A stretch of 64,000 nt of DNA from Mucilaginibacter yixingensis (GCF_041080815.1 NZ_CP160205.1:4774001-4838000); one strand, 5' to 3'; counted from the stretch's first letter, positions 34,425 to 44,754 are shown. Notes: generated from the sequence alone by a model not told the origin. A program made the numbers and translations.

Positions 34425-35621
34425 TTAAGCCTTGCCTGCCTCTATTTTTTCAATTACGTCTGATAGCTCCTCTGCTCTTACCTCCCAGGTGTTTTGCTGG
34501 GCTACTTCCAAACGCATTTGCTTTAACTCCGGTGTATCGTTCTGCAATTCGGTTTGCAGGTTTTTCAGGAAAGTATATTTATCATCGGCAATGCTAATCA
34601 CGCCTTCAAAATCATCAAGGTAACTAAAGTTGGTACTTACCACAGGCAGGCCTGTTGCCAGGTATTCATTAATCTTCATGGGGTAGATACCTTTAGTAAA
34701 ATCGCTTTTGGCAAAAGGGATAATACCGGCCGAGAAGGTTTTCAGGTATTCGGGCAGTTCCTCCGGCCGTTTGGCACCGGTAAAGACAGCGTTGGGGAAT
34801 TTCTTTAATACATCTTCCTCATGAAAATCGGTAGTTACGCGACCAACAAACACAAAATCTACCTCGGGCATTTCTTGCAGCAGATGAGTTAGCAGGTCGT
34901 AATCCAGGCGCTCATCTATGGTACCGATATAGCCCACCACCTTTTTAGCGGTAACCTCTGGCTGGAAACCTTTAATAAACAGGTCAAGCTTTACCGCATT
35001 CTTTACAATGTAACAGGCTTTGGTAAGTTTCCGTTTGGCCTCATACAGGCCGCGCGAAGTGACTATAACACCATCTGCCATTTTCAAAAACCGGTTCTCT
35101 AACGCAACGCCGTGCTTTTGCAGCCATGGGTGCGCACCATTTATCTCATCATAACAGTGATAGATCAATGTCTTCTCACCATATTTACGGCCGGTCATTA
35201 CTCCCATGCCCTGGTTAAAAGCAACAATATTAATGAGATCCCGCTCCATCCCCAGTTTTTTAAGTGCTCTTTTAGTTACCATTAGCACCTGCCAGCAGTT
35301 AAAGCGCAGCATTGCCTGGTACAGAGCTCCCTCGGGTAAAAAGTTAATAGTAAAGGCTGGCGGAGGGGTAAGCAGGTAAACGGTGCCGCCATTCTCTAAT
35401 TTAAGTACCTCTATGCGGCTTTTAAGGCCAAAAGATCGCCTCAGTTCTGTATCCTTTTTGTTGAGCAGGCCATCGGCAACGTCTTTTATAGTGTATGGAC
35501 TGTTTATAAACAGCAATTTGTTGTGTACCGCCATTTCTTTCATCAGCTCCACAGTTGCTTTGATGTAATCGCCGCGCCATTCGGTGCTGCTGATGCATAT
35601 AATATTACGGCCCTTCAACAT
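34425..35621 (-). CDS. Glycosyltransferase (GT-B, family 4-like)
   Basis: 398 residues from the ATG at 35621 (LKGRNIICISSTEWRGDY), preferred over a longer frame that adds a 28-residue hydrophobic leader. A GT-B fold is suggested by the C-terminal half: VVGYIGTIDERLDYDLL, VDFVFVGRV, FSAGIIPFAKSDFTKGIYPM, INEYLATGLPVVSTN. The conserved Glu of the donor site is in KINEYLA. It resembles TuaH-type transferases of cell-surface polysaccharide synthesis. It stands alone beside a divergent methyltransferase gene. Confidence 0.78.
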   Translation of the reverse strand: MLKGRNIICISSTEWRGDYIKATVELMKEMAVHNKLLFINSPYTIKDVADGLLNKKDTELRRSFGLKSRIEVLKLENGGTVYLLTPPPAFTINFLPEGALYQAMLRFNCWQVLMVTKRALKKLGMERDLINIVAFNQGMGVMTGRKYGEKTLIYHCYDEINGAHPWLQKHGVALENRFLKMADGVIVTSRGLYEAKRKLTKACYIVKNAVKLDLFIKGFQPEVTAKKVVGYIGTIDERLDYDLLTHLLQEMPEVDFVFVGRVTTDFHEEDVLKKFPNAVFTGAKRPEELPEYLKTFSAGIIPFAKSDFTKGIYPMKINEYLATGLPVVSTNFSYLDDFEGVISIADDKYTFLKNLQTELQNDTPELKQMRLEVAQQNTWEVRAEELSDVIEKIEAGKA

Positions 35622-35812
35622 TGCCTCTAAGATATACACGTTTAACAAAACGTACAGGAATAATTTAGAAATAATTAAACTTAAGCTAGTCCGCTGGTTA
35701 ATCATAGCGCTAGATCACGCTCTTATCTAAGCATACAGGTTGCCGTTTAGTTAATCAAAACTTCAGACTTCACTTATATCTTGGCATTTCAAAAACTACC
35801 CCTATTATTAAC

Positions 35813-36457
35813 ATGGACAACCAAAAGCTATACATACACTACGGCTGCGGACAATGTGCCCCCAAAGAGTGGAAAAATTTTGATGTTTCGCCAACCCTAC
35901 GCATCCAGAAAACCCCTGTGTTGGGTTGGCTGTTAAAAAAAGGCCTGGGCCAGGTGTTTGATAGAAATGTGCAGTATGGCGACGTGACCAAGGGCCTACC
36001 CGGCATAAAAGAAAACACTGCCGATGGCGTTTACTGCTCGCACGTACTTGAACACATGTCGCTGGCAGATTTTAGGGTGGCTATTGCCAACAGCTATAAG
36101 ATGTTGAAACCGGGTGGCCGTTTCCGATTGATTATGCCCGACCTGAAGGTTCTGGTTGACGATTATATTACCGACAAAGAAAAAGGTGACCCTGAGGCAT
36201 CGGTACGTTTTATTAAACGCACGCTAATGGCAATGGAAGAGCGCCCGAAAGATCTGAAAGCCGTATCAAAACTGGCCTATGGTTATCTGAACCACCTGTG
36301 GCTGTGGGATACCGAATCGACCATTAACGAGCTAGAAAAAGTAGGTTTCACCAAAATTCGCAGGGCGGAGTTTAATGACTCTGAAGACGAGATGTTTAAA
36401 ATGGTTGAAAACCCAAAACGCTTTGAGCTGTGCGTAAAGCTGGAAGCCGTTAAGTAA
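35813..36457 (+). CDS. SAM-dependent methyltransferase
   Basis: 214 residues of class I methyltransferase type. The N-terminal LYIHYGCGQCAPKEWKNFDV replaces the usual GCGxG loop, ADGVYCSHVLEHMSLADF is motif IV-like, and MLKPGGRFRLIMPDL follows. Proteins of this kind are often encoded among polysaccharide genes, which fits the divergent glycosyltransferase. Target unknown. Confidence 0.8.
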   Translation: MDNQKLYIHYGCGQCAPKEWKNFDVSPTLRIQKTPVLGWLLKKGLGQVFDRNVQYGDVTKGLPGIKENTADGVYCSHVLEHMSLADFRVAIANSYKMLKPGGRFRLIMPDLKVLVDDYITDKEKGDPEASVRFIKRTLMAMEERPKDLKAVSKLAYGYLNHLWLWDTESTINELEKVGFTKIRRAEFNDSEDEMFKMVENPKRFELCVKLEAVK

Positions 36458-36484
36458 TCGGATCAATCGCCCTTAGCCGGTAAG

Positions 36485-36516
36485 TAAAAAGGCCTGCAAA
36501 TTAAATCTGCAGGCCT
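36485..36516 (-). terminator. Terminator of metG
   Basis: AGGCCTGCA (36490-36498) and TGCAGGCCT (36508-36516) are perfect arms; on the minus strand the stem is followed by TTTTTACTTA. Confidence 0.75.
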
Positions 36517-36542
36517 CCTAATATTATTATCTTACAAAAATC

Positions 36543-38609
36543 TTATCTGATTACCGAGCCATTGCCTACCTGACCGGCTGGCGATACAAAGTAAAGCTTG
36601 CCTTCGGCGTTCTCGGCCATCAGAATCATCCCCTGTGAGGTGATGCCTTTGATATCGCGCGGCTCCAGGTTTACCAGGATGCTCACTTGCTGACCAATGA
36701 TGTTTTCGGGCTCGAAGTGTTCGGCAATGCCAGATACTACCGTGCGCTGATCAATGCCGGTATCAATAGTCAACTTCAGCAGCTTTTTGGTTTTGGCTAC
36801 TTTCTCTGCCGCCAGGATGGTACCTACGCGGATATCCATAGTGGCAAAGCTTTCGTAGTTGATGTTTTCTTTAGCTGGTGCAACCTCGGCCTCTTCAACT
36901 GCAGCTGCTACCACTGCTTGCTTTTTGGCACTTAGTTTTTCAATCTGCGCATCAATCACAGCATCTTCTACTTTTTCAAACAACAGCGAAGCTGCGCCCA
37001 GTTGATGCCCATCGGCAAATACCAGTTCTTCATCAAAGCCAATGGTATCGGTCGGCCAGTTCAACATGCTCAGCGTTTTCTTTACGGTAAACGGCAGGAA
37101 AGGCTGAAGGCAGGTTGCAATGTGACCAATAATTACCAAACAGTTATGCAGCGCTTCGCGGGCTTTCTCCGGATCGGTCTTAAATGTCTTCCAAGGCTCC
37201 TGCTCGGTCAGGTAACGGTTACCCAGGCGGGCCATATCCATTACGTTCTGCAAAGCCTGACGGAACTTGTAGGCTTCCAGACTGTACTTCATCTCGTCGT
37301 AATAACCGCCCAGCTCATCGTTCAAGGCAGCGTCGGTTAGCTTAGCGCCACCAACAACTTTGCCATCAAAAAACTTATGCATCAACACCATCACACGGTT
37401 CACAAAGTTGCCTAAAATAGCTACCAGCTCGTTATTTACACGGGCCTGGTAATCTTTCCAGGTAAACTCGCTATCGCTGGTTTCTGGCAATATCGAGGTG
37501 AGTACATAACGCAGCTCATCCTGTTTATTTGGAAACTCCTGCAGATACTCATGCAGCCAAACGGCGTGATTGCGTGAAGTAGACAGCTTATCGCCCTCCA
37601 AATTCAAAAACTCATTAGCAGGTACGTTTTGCGGCAACACGTACTCGCCATGTGCGTGCAGAATTGACGGGAAGATAATGCAATGGAAAACAATGTTGTC
37701 CTTACCAATAAAATGGATCAGGCAGGTATCATCAGCCTCGTTGGCTTGTTTTTTCCAGTATAGTTGCCAGTCTTTCCCGTTATCCTCGGCCCATTGTTTG
37801 GTGGCAGAGATGTAACCAATCGGCGCATCCATCCAAACGTACAGCTTTTTGCCTTTGGCTTCTTCCAACGGCACGTCAATGCCCCAATCTAAATCGCGGG
37901 TCATAGAGCGTGGTTGCAGGCCAGATTTTAGCCATGAGGTACACTGCCCGTACACGTTCACTTTCCAATCTTCCTTGGTGGCAATCCAGCTCTCCAGCCA
38001 GGCCTGGTATTTGTCTAGCGGCAGGTACCAATGTTTGGTTGGTTTTAACACCGGGGTTTTACCACTCAGGGTTGATACCGGGTTGATCAAATCAGTTGGG
38101 TTCAACGATGTCCCGCAGCGCTCGCACTGATCGCCATAGGCACTAGGGTTGCTACAGTTAGGGCAGGTACCGGTAATGTAACGGTCGGCCAGAAACTGTT
38201 GAAAATCTTCATCAAAATACTGTTCAGAGAATTTCTCTACAAACTCCCCTTTCTCATACAAATTCAGAAAAAACTCCTGCGATAAGTCATGATGAATTGG
38301 CGATGACGTACGGTGATAGATATCGAAAGAAATACCAAACTCGGCAAAGCTATCGCGAATCTGAGCGTGGTATTTATCAATAATGGCTTGCGGGGTGGTG
38401 CCTTCTTTTTTGGCTTTGATGGTGATGGCTGCTCCGTGCTCGTCAGATCCGCAGATGTAAACTACGTCTTTTTTGAGCAGGCGCAGGTAGCGCACAAAAA
38501 TATCGGCAGGTATATAGGCGCCGGCCAGGTGACCAATGTGTAACGGTCCGTTGGCATAAGGCAGCGCCGAAGTGATGGTATAACGTTTAAAATTATCGAG
38601 TTGCGACAT
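36543..38609 (-). CDS. metG: Methionyl-tRNA synthetase
   Basis: 688 residues. The HIGH motif is seen in ANGPLHIGHLAGAYI and the KMSKS motif as DKLSTSRN. A zinc knuckle reads CPNCSN and CERCG. The anticodon-binding helical domain follows, and from about 585 there is a C-terminal EMAP-type tRNA-binding domain (FATMDIRVGTILAAEKV, VVSGIAEHFEPE, QGMILMAE) used for dimerisation. It charges initiator and elongator tRNA-Met. Confidence 0.96.
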   Translation of the reverse strand: MSQLDNFKRYTITSALPYANGPLHIGHLAGAYIPADIFVRYLRLLKKDVVYICGSDEHGAAITIKAKKEGTTPQAIIDKYHAQIRDSFAEFGISFDIYHRTSSPIHHDLSQEFFLNLYEKGEFVEKFSEQYFDEDFQQFLADRYITGTCPNCSNPSAYGDQCERCGTSLNPTDLINPVSTLSGKTPVLKPTKHWYLPLDKYQAWLESWIATKEDWKVNVYGQCTSWLKSGLQPRSMTRDLDWGIDVPLEEAKGKKLYVWMDAPIGYISATKQWAEDNGKDWQLYWKKQANEADDTCLIHFIGKDNIVFHCIIFPSILHAHGEYVLPQNVPANEFLNLEGDKLSTSRNHAVWLHEYLQEFPNKQDELRYVLTSILPETSDSEFTWKDYQARVNNELVAILGNFVNRVMVLMHKFFDGKVVGGAKLTDAALNDELGGYYDEMKYSLEAYKFRQALQNVMDMARLGNRYLTEQEPWKTFKTDPEKAREALHNCLVIIGHIATCLQPFLPFTVKKTLSMLNWPTDTIGFDEELVFADGHQLGAASLLFEKVEDAVIDAQIEKLSAKKQAVVAAAVEEAEVAPAKENINYESFATMDIRVGTILAAEKVAKTKKLLKLTIDTGIDQRTVVSGIAEHFEPENIIGQQVSILVNLEPRDIKGITSQGMILMAENAEGKLYFVSPAGQVGNGSVIR

Positions 38610-38627
38610 GGGCGCAAAGATAGGGGT

Positions 38628-38758
38628 TTAGTCGGGAAGTCCGAAAGTCCGGAAAGTCCGAAAGTAAGTTTGCCGCGTGTTACGCTATAATTATCCGCTA
38701 AAAACAATTTCGATTTCTAATATTATATTTGAAAATCTCCGACTTCGGACTTACTGAC
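38628..38758. repeat. AGTCCGAA-type repeat upstream of the S66 peptidase gene
   Basis: Left part has AAGTCCGAAAGTCCGGAAAG and AGTCCGAAAGTAAG in tandem; right part (TCCGACTTCGGACTTACTGA) is their inverse. They flank about 75 AT-rich bases between two divergent genes. Confidence 0.6.
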
Positions 38759-38763
38759 TAAAC

Positions 38764-39660
38764 ATGACCAGCATCCCCTTTCTACATACCGGCGATAAAA
38801 TTGCCATTACCTGCCCAGCCAAAAAACTGCCCAAGCCAATGGATAAGGCGGTAGAAATTTTACAGGAATGGGGCCTGAAGGTGATCATCGGCGAAACTCT
38901 TACCGCCTCATACCACCAGTTTGCGGGCGATGACGAATTGCGCGCGCGCGATATGCAGCGTTTTATTGATGATGACAGCGTTAAGGCTATTATTGCTGCC
39001 CGTGGCGGTTACGGCACTATCCGCATTATTGATATGATCAACTTTGACCGGTTGAGAACCAACCCCAAATGGATTGTGGGCTTTAGCGATATCACTTTAC
39101 TCCACACGCATTTACACACCAATCTGGGCATACCCACCATACACGGACAAATGCCGGTGAACATTCCCGACGCCTCGGTCATGTCTATCCAAACCCTCAA
39201 GAAAGCGCTGTTTGGCGAAGCGATCACTTACAACTTTACCTCTTTTGGGCGCAACCGGAGCGGGCAGACCAGCGGGCAGGTTATTGGGGGTAATCTTAGT
39301 TTGCTTATAGCTGTGTTGGGGTCGGTATCTGATATGGATTATACCGGCAAAATTCTGTTCATAGAAGATATTGGCGAATACTACTACAGTATAGACCGTA
39401 TGCTGCATACCCTGAAACGTGCAGGCAAACTAAGCCAACTGGCCGGACTGATGGTAGGCGCCTTTACCGAGATGAAGGATAACGATATCCCCTTTGGCTT
39501 TACCGTGGCGGAGATGGTAATGGAGTTAGTAAGCGAATATGATTACCCCGTTTGTTTTGATTTCCCCGCCGGCCACGTGGCAGATAATCATGCTTTATTA
39601 TTTGGCAAAACTCTCCACCTGCATGTAGAGGAACAGCAGGTAAACGCATCATACATTTAA
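38764..39660 (+). CDS. ldcA: LD-carboxypeptidase (S66 family)
   Basis: 298 residues. S66 peptidases trim the terminal D-Ala from murein tetrapeptides during recycling. Family blocks are IAARGGYGTIRIID, the nucleophile Ser in GFSDITLLHTHL, Glu in LFIEDIGEYYYSIDRML and His in FPAGHVADNHALLFG. There is no signal peptide, so the protein is cytosolic. A DoxX gene follows after 11 bases, probably on the same transcript. Confidence 0.9.
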   Translation: MTSIPFLHTGDKIAITCPAKKLPKPMDKAVEILQEWGLKVIIGETLTASYHQFAGDDELRARDMQRFIDDDSVKAIIAARGGYGTIRIIDMINFDRLRTNPKWIVGFSDITLLHTHLHTNLGIPTIHGQMPVNIPDASVMSIQTLKKALFGEAITYNFTSFGRNRSGQTSGQVIGGNLSLLIAVLGSVSDMDYTGKILFIEDIGEYYYSIDRMLHTLKRAGKLSQLAGLMVGAFTEMKDNDIPFGFTVAEMVMELVSEYDYPVCFDFPAGHVADNHALLFGKTLHLHVEEQQVNASYI

Positions 39661-39671
39661 AAACAACACCT

Positions 39672-40079
39672 ATGGCAATGTTAAGCAATTTGGGTAACTA
39701 CAAAAATTTTGGATTGCTGGTTATCCGCCTCGGTTTAGGGGCAATGTTTATTTATCACGGTTTGCCCAAGTTAGAAGGCGGCCCTGAAATGTGGAAAGGC
39801 CTTGGCGGCGCTGCGGCCAATGTAGGCATTACTTTCTGGCCGGTTCTGTGGGGCTTCCTCTCTGCACTGGTTGAGGCAGGCGGCGGCGTGCTGCTTATAT
39901 TGGGGTTAGGCTTCAGGCCGGTGTGTGTACTACTCCTCATTAACCTTATTGTGGCGGCATCTTTCCTATTCCATAAAGGCGACGGCTGGGCAGGTGCAGC
40001 GCACCCTATAGAGGATGCCATTATGTTTGCCGGCTTGCTATTTGTAGGCCCGGGTAAGTATAGTGTGGATAAACGCTGA
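39672..40079 (+). CDS. DoxX-family membrane protein
   Basis: 135 residues with four membrane segments. NFGLLVIRLGLGAMFIYHGL, then WGFLSALVEAGGGVLLILGL and PIEDAIMFAGLLFVGPG are typical DoxX blocks. The role is unknown; relatives are linked to redox or thiol stress. It is the second gene after the LD-carboxypeptidase. Confidence 0.88.
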   Translation: MAMLSNLGNYKNFGLLVIRLGLGAMFIYHGLPKLEGGPEMWKGLGGAAANVGITFWPVLWGFLSALVEAGGGVLLILGLGFRPVCVLLLINLIVAASFLFHKGDGWAGAAHPIEDAIMFAGLLFVGPGKYSVDKR

Positions 40080-40099
40080 TCATCATTATTTATAAAAGC

Positions 40100-40137
40100 A
40101 AAAGCGGGTTACCTGGAATCAGGTAACCCGCTTTTTG
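40100..40137. terminator. Bidirectional terminator between doxX and susD-like genes
   Basis: GCGGGTTACCTG-GAAT-CAGGTAACCCGC is a perfect 12-bp stem with CTTTTT on the plus side and an A-run on the other, serving both convergent genes. Confidence 0.88.
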
Positions 40138-40155
40138 TATATAGTAGGCTTGCTA

Positions 40156-41607
40156 TTATAAGTCAAACCACATTTTATCGCTGTAAGCAGGTACAGGTTT
40201 TGGAATGTTAGAATTCGCAGTAGTTTCTGTAACCGGATAAGGGTAACGTCTAAACAGCGGTCCTGGTGTAGCATCTTTAGGCAATGTCAACACCGGAATT
40301 TCGCTGCTACCGTCAACGCCAGATCTTCTCCATTGTGTAAATGCATCTAATGACCTGTCCAGTAAGTCCAACCACTGTTGAGTGTGAATCAATGTCAACG
40401 CGTTGGTCGGTGTCAATAAAGGAAATCTTACAGGGTCATTTACATAAGTGCTGATGGCAGTTGGATCAGCTTCGTAGAATGTCATTGCATCAGTAACGCC
40501 TTTTTTGTACAGTGTTTGTGCTGTAACAAGGTTAGCAGCTACACCCAAACCTCTTGCCCAGGCTTCTGCTTCTAACAATTCTATCTGTGGATAACCAATA
40601 ATTACCGATGGCGCATTTTTTCTGTAGAGGTACAGGCTCATTAAAGAAGTTGTAGCATCTGCCTCCGCGTTTTCTGCCACGCCCTTATAGGTTGTTTGGC
40701 CTGCCGGTAAATCAAAATATTTGGGTAACCTTGGGTCGTTTGATGGCACCATCAGGTCGGTAGCCACTTTACTTGCATAAGTAAAAGGATTTTGACCTAA
40801 AAACAACCTGTATTTAGGATTCTCGTTATTAGTTGCACCACTATATTTAACTTGCCAGGTATCCGCTGTCGACGACATCATAGTAGATGGATTACTGATC
40901 AAAGTACCAATAGCGGCTGCTTTTGTTGGATCCTTGTCAACCATCGTCATTAAGATTTTAAACTTAATGGTGTTTGCCAGCCTTTTCCAAGCATTCATAT
41001 CTCCTGAATAGAAAATATCATAATCCGATATTTTCAAAGGGCTATTCACATCAATCTGGGCATTGGCCTCATCCAATAAACTCAAGAGACTTTCAAATAC
41101 ATCTTTTTGGGCATCGTATTTTGGATAAGGAAACTGGTCTGCCTGCGAGGCTTGTGAATACGGAATGTCGCCATACAAAGTTGTAGCCTCATACATCATT
41201 TCGGCGTACGTAATCTTACATTGCGCGGCTGCATTATTGTTTTTAGGGATTGATGATTCTGCTATAGCAATAGCCTGCTTAAAGTTATTACCGGCGGTGC
41301 TGTAATAAACATTCCAGGTATTGCTCAAAAAATTGGGGCTTAAGACATATATGTTAAATGCGCCCCAGTTATCTGAAAAATTGCCTCCATTTGCTAAGTT
41401 TTGTCCAAGAAAACCTAAGGCGATATAATTGTCCCCACTGTTTTTGTTTACGTCCCACGCAGTAACAGCGTAACCAAATAACAATTTGGGGTCAACTTTG
41501 GTTGCGGTTAACGGGCTCGTATTTATATCGAGATATTTTTTGCACGATACATCGCCAATCACTAGAAGCGCTAGTAAACAAGCGAAGATTTTATTTTTAA
41601 ATTTCAT
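40156..41607 (-). CDS. SusD/RagB-family outer-membrane lipoprotein
   Basis: 483 residues from the ATG at 41607; an ATG four codons upstream is also possible. The lipoprotein signal ends at IGDVSC, followed by KKYLDINTSPLTAT, the usual SusD start. Helical TPR-like repeats and ITYAEMMYEATTLYGDIPYSQA mark the SusD-like group. It caps the SusC barrel encoded 6 bases upstream and binds an unknown nutrient. No glycoside hydrolase or sigma factor is adjacent. Confidence 0.92.
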   Translation of the reverse strand: MKFKNKIFACLLALLVIGDVSCKKYLDINTSPLTATKVDPKLLFGYAVTAWDVNKNSGDNYIALGFLGQNLANGGNFSDNWGAFNIYVLSPNFLSNTWNVYYSTAGNNFKQAIAIAESSIPKNNNAAAQCKITYAEMMYEATTLYGDIPYSQASQADQFPYPKYDAQKDVFESLLSLLDEANAQIDVNSPLKISDYDIFYSGDMNAWKRLANTIKFKILMTMVDKDPTKAAAIGTLISNPSTMMSSTADTWQVKYSGATNNENPKYRLFLGQNPFTYASKVATDLMVPSNDPRLPKYFDLPAGQTTYKGVAENAEADATTSLMSLYLYRKNAPSVIIGYPQIELLEAEAWARGLGVAANLVTAQTLYKKGVTDAMTFYEADPTAISTYVNDPVRFPLLTPTNALTLIHTQQWLDLLDRSLDAFTQWRRSGVDGSSEIPVLTLPKDATPGPLFRRYPYPVTETTANSNIPKPVPAYSDKMWFDL

Positions 41608-41625
41608 AACGTTATTCATTTTTTT

Positions 41626-44600
41626 TTACAACGTAGCTCTTAAATTAATACCAATCACTCTAGCTGTCGGAATACTATTAAACTCCACTCCTTCGCCAGC
41701 ACTGCCTGCACCGAAGAAATTAGATTCAGGATCAACATGAGGCACATGGCTCTTGATCAACCATAAATTTGTACCTTCTGCACCGATCTGGAGTTTTTTT
41801 ATGAAAGATTTACCAAGCACCGATTTAGGGATTGCATATGACAATGATACTTGTCTTAATTTAATAAAGCCCGCATCAAACACGTCTCCTTCAGTATTAC
41901 TAACGCTAGCCTGATTTACCCAATAAGCTTGCACTGACGATACTTTCGTTGTATTAGGTACATATGCACCATTTACCAGGTTAACACCAGGATCAACAAA
42001 TGGTGTACGGTCGCCACCTGTTTCTGCAGCCAAGCCGCTACTTCTCAAGTTGGCAACGGTCCCAGAGAAAAATACACCGCCCTTACGAATATCAACCAAA
42101 GTAAATAAACTTAGACCTTTATAACTAAAGGTGTTTTTAATACCTCCGGTCCAATCTGCATAAATATTTCCTAGACGCTGGTTGGTCAAAGGCGCTACTT
42201 TTAAGCCGCTAGCCGGATCAATGATAAATTGACCATCAGGAGATCTTTTCCAGGCAGATCCATACAGACCAAACCCTTGTCCCGGTTCCGCTTTAATAAA
42301 CAGACCGCTGTAGCCGGAAGCTATGGTTAGCTGTGTCAGTCCCGGTGCCAGATCTAATACTTTTTGCTTATTCTTATTGAAGTTGAAGCCTAAATCCCAT
42401 TTAAAACCACCGGCAACAATTGGAGTTGTGTTAACCTCAGCCTCATAGCCTATGTTTTGCACCACCCCGGCATTTACTACCTTAAATGAATAACCTGAAG
42501 ACGGAGGGGTTGCAATGGACAGTAAATTGTTTCTGGTTTTTCCAGTATAATAGTTAAACACTAAACCTATACGATCATGCAAAAAGCTCAGATCTGTACC
42601 AAACTCGTAAGTGTTTACTTTTTGCGGCACCAAATTAGCATTTGGCAAGGTGGTAGGTGCGGTAAATGCTGTGCTTATAGGACCCGCAGGGAATACTGTT
42701 GCAGTGGAAGATACATATTGCAAGAACACGGTTGAAGTAGGTGTGTAAGCATAATCTAAAAGATAAGGACCTAAATCACTACCTACTGAAGCCCAGCTTG
42801 CCCTTAGTTTACCTGAAGACAACCAGTCAAACGAACTGTTAGACTTTAAGAGTTCAGAAAAATTGAATGACCCGCTAAAAGATGGATAGAAGAATGAACG
42901 GCTGTTGATTGGAAGCGTAGAAGTAAAATCATTCCTGCCGGTTATATCCAAATACAAATAATCTTTGTAGTTAATGGTCAAATCGCCATATAATGACTCA
43001 CTTCTTTGTTTGGAATAAGCCTGTGTTGGGGTTTTACTTGCAGCATTAGAATAAGTGTACAACTGGTCAACTGTTAAACCTACTGCCAAAATATTAGTAG
43101 CTTGAGCAAAACGCTGGTTAATGTTACCACCCGCAACCAATTTGAATTTGAAATCCTTAATCAGGATGTTCTGCTCAATCGTTGCAATCAGGTCATCATT
43201 AATTTGCTGATTCAACAGATCGTAAGTTGAAAATTGAGACTGATAGCCTACCGTACCATTACGTATGTGCTCGGCTCTCTTTTCAGTATAAACATCAGCA
43301 CCAAAGTTGTTACTCAGGCTAAACCACTCAATAGGCTTATAGGTTAAGTTATAAGTACCAATAAAGTGATCAACAGTGTTAGAGTTTCTGTTGTAATTCA
43401 TAATCCAGAATGGATTATTACCATTACGGTTAGGGCTCAGTGTTATCTGGTTCCCGGTAACAGGATCCTGATAGTTATCACCCAGCAAATGAATATCAAC
43501 CGTTCTTGGCATGCCATAAACCGCATTAACAATTCCGTTGGTATTATTAGATGCCTGTGCCGGGCGGCCATCAGCAGCAATACTGGTGTATGAACCGGTA
43601 AAGCGTGATGTTAAGCTTTTGCTAAAGTTTCTGCCCGCATTGATAGACAGCGTATACTTTGCAAGTGTTGATTGCGGAATAAACCCTTTTTCGTTGTCAT
43701 TAGAGAAGCTAATCCTGTAATCGCCATTTTCATCTGCACCTGAGATAGCAATGTTATCAATGCTTCTCACACCAGTTTGAAAGAAGTCTTTAACGTTGTC
43801 AGGATACGCTTGTAAAGCCACGTTTTGGCCTAAAAAGTTGGTAAATTTCAGATTTTGTGCGTTTGAATTAGCTATATTAGGGCCCCAACCGTTAAGAGAC
43901 GTCAATGCATAGGTACCAAAATTCCCTTGTGCCCATTCATTTTGAAACTTAGGCAGTACCAAAGGATTTGAAAAACCGATACTTGAGTTAATATCAACCG
44001 ACATTGTACCTTTTTTACCTTTTTTGGTGGTGATGATAACAGCACCGTCTTTTGCACGGTTACCGTACAACGCAGCAGCAGCGGCGCCTTTCAGCACAGT
44101 GATAGATTCGATATCATCAGGAGCAAGATCGCCCATACGGTTACCGTAATCAACGTTGCTTACAATTGTACCACCAGCAGAAGTTGACTCATTTACAGGC
44201 GAGCCATCAATAACATACAAGGTATTGTTGGCACTCAATGAGTTAACTCCACGGATAACAATTTTTGAAGAACCGCCGATAGTACCTGAAGTATTGTTAA
44301 CACGTACACCAGCCATTTGACCGGCTAACGCATCTAAAACGTTACCATCGCGTGCTTTGGTAACATCTTCTCCTCTAACGGTACTGGTTGAGTAGCCCAA
44401 AGAACGTGCTTCTCTTTTGATACCAAGCGCAGTTACTACAACTTCACCCAGTTGTTTGCTGGCAATTGTCAATGTAGCGTTAACAACGCGACCAGCAATG
44501 GGCATAGAAAAATCGCTATAGCCGATAAATGAGAATTCTAAAAAAGTAGCGCTTGCTGGCACGCTTAAAGTATAATGGCCATCTATGCCGGTTTGGGTAC

Positions 44601-44754
44601 CGATGTTGGCTCCGCGAACTTTAACGCTCACCCCGGGTAGTGGTGCACCATCCTCCTTGGCTGTCACTACCCCGCTTACTGTTCGATTTTGTGCATACAA
44701 CTGCTGAGCGCAGAGCATAAGAAAGCACAAACTTGCTAGTAAAAGTTTTTTCAT
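41626..44754 (-). CDS. SusC/RagA-family TonB-linked outer-membrane receptor
   Basis: 1042 residues with a signal peptide (KKLLLASLCFLMLCAQQLYA). A carboxypeptidase-regulatory-like domain spans about 24-100 (VSGVVTAKEDGAPLPGVSV), then the plug (VVTALGIKREARSLGYST, IRGVNSLSANNTLYVIDG, SITVLKGAAAAALYGNR), then a 22-strand-type barrel ending in INLRATL. It imports nutrient with the SusD-like partner using TonB energy. There is no N-terminal signalling domain for an anti-sigma factor. Confidence 0.95.
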   Translation of the reverse strand: MKKLLLASLCFLMLCAQQLYAQNRTVSGVVTAKEDGAPLPGVSVKVRGANIGTQTGIDGHYTLSVPASATFLEFSFIGYSDFSMPIAGRVVNATLTIASKQLGEVVVTALGIKREARSLGYSTSTVRGEDVTKARDGNVLDALAGQMAGVRVNNTSGTIGGSSKIVIRGVNSLSANNTLYVIDGSPVNESTSAGGTIVSNVDYGNRMGDLAPDDIESITVLKGAAAAALYGNRAKDGAVIITTKKGKKGTMSVDINSSIGFSNPLVLPKFQNEWAQGNFGTYALTSLNGWGPNIANSNAQNLKFTNFLGQNVALQAYPDNVKDFFQTGVRSIDNIAISGADENGDYRISFSNDNEKGFIPQSTLAKYTLSINAGRNFSKSLTSRFTGSYTSIAADGRPAQASNNTNGIVNAVYGMPRTVDIHLLGDNYQDPVTGNQITLSPNRNGNNPFWIMNYNRNSNTVDHFIGTYNLTYKPIEWFSLSNNFGADVYTEKRAEHIRNGTVGYQSQFSTYDLLNQQINDDLIATIEQNILIKDFKFKLVAGGNINQRFAQATNILAVGLTVDQLYTYSNAASKTPTQAYSKQRSESLYGDLTINYKDYLYLDITGRNDFTSTLPINSRSFFYPSFSGSFNFSELLKSNSSFDWLSSGKLRASWASVGSDLGPYLLDYAYTPTSTVFLQYVSSTATVFPAGPISTAFTAPTTLPNANLVPQKVNTYEFGTDLSFLHDRIGLVFNYYTGKTRNNLLSIATPPSSGYSFKVVNAGVVQNIGYEAEVNTTPIVAGGFKWDLGFNFNKNKQKVLDLAPGLTQLTIASGYSGLFIKAEPGQGFGLYGSAWKRSPDGQFIIDPASGLKVAPLTNQRLGNIYADWTGGIKNTFSYKGLSLFTLVDIRKGGVFFSGTVANLRSSGLAAETGGDRTPFVDPGVNLVNGAYVPNTTKVSSVQAYWVNQASVSNTEGDVFDAGFIKLRQVSLSYAIPKSVLGKSFIKKLQIGAEGTNLWLIKSHVPHVDPESNFFGAGSAGEGVEFNSIPTARVIGINLRATL

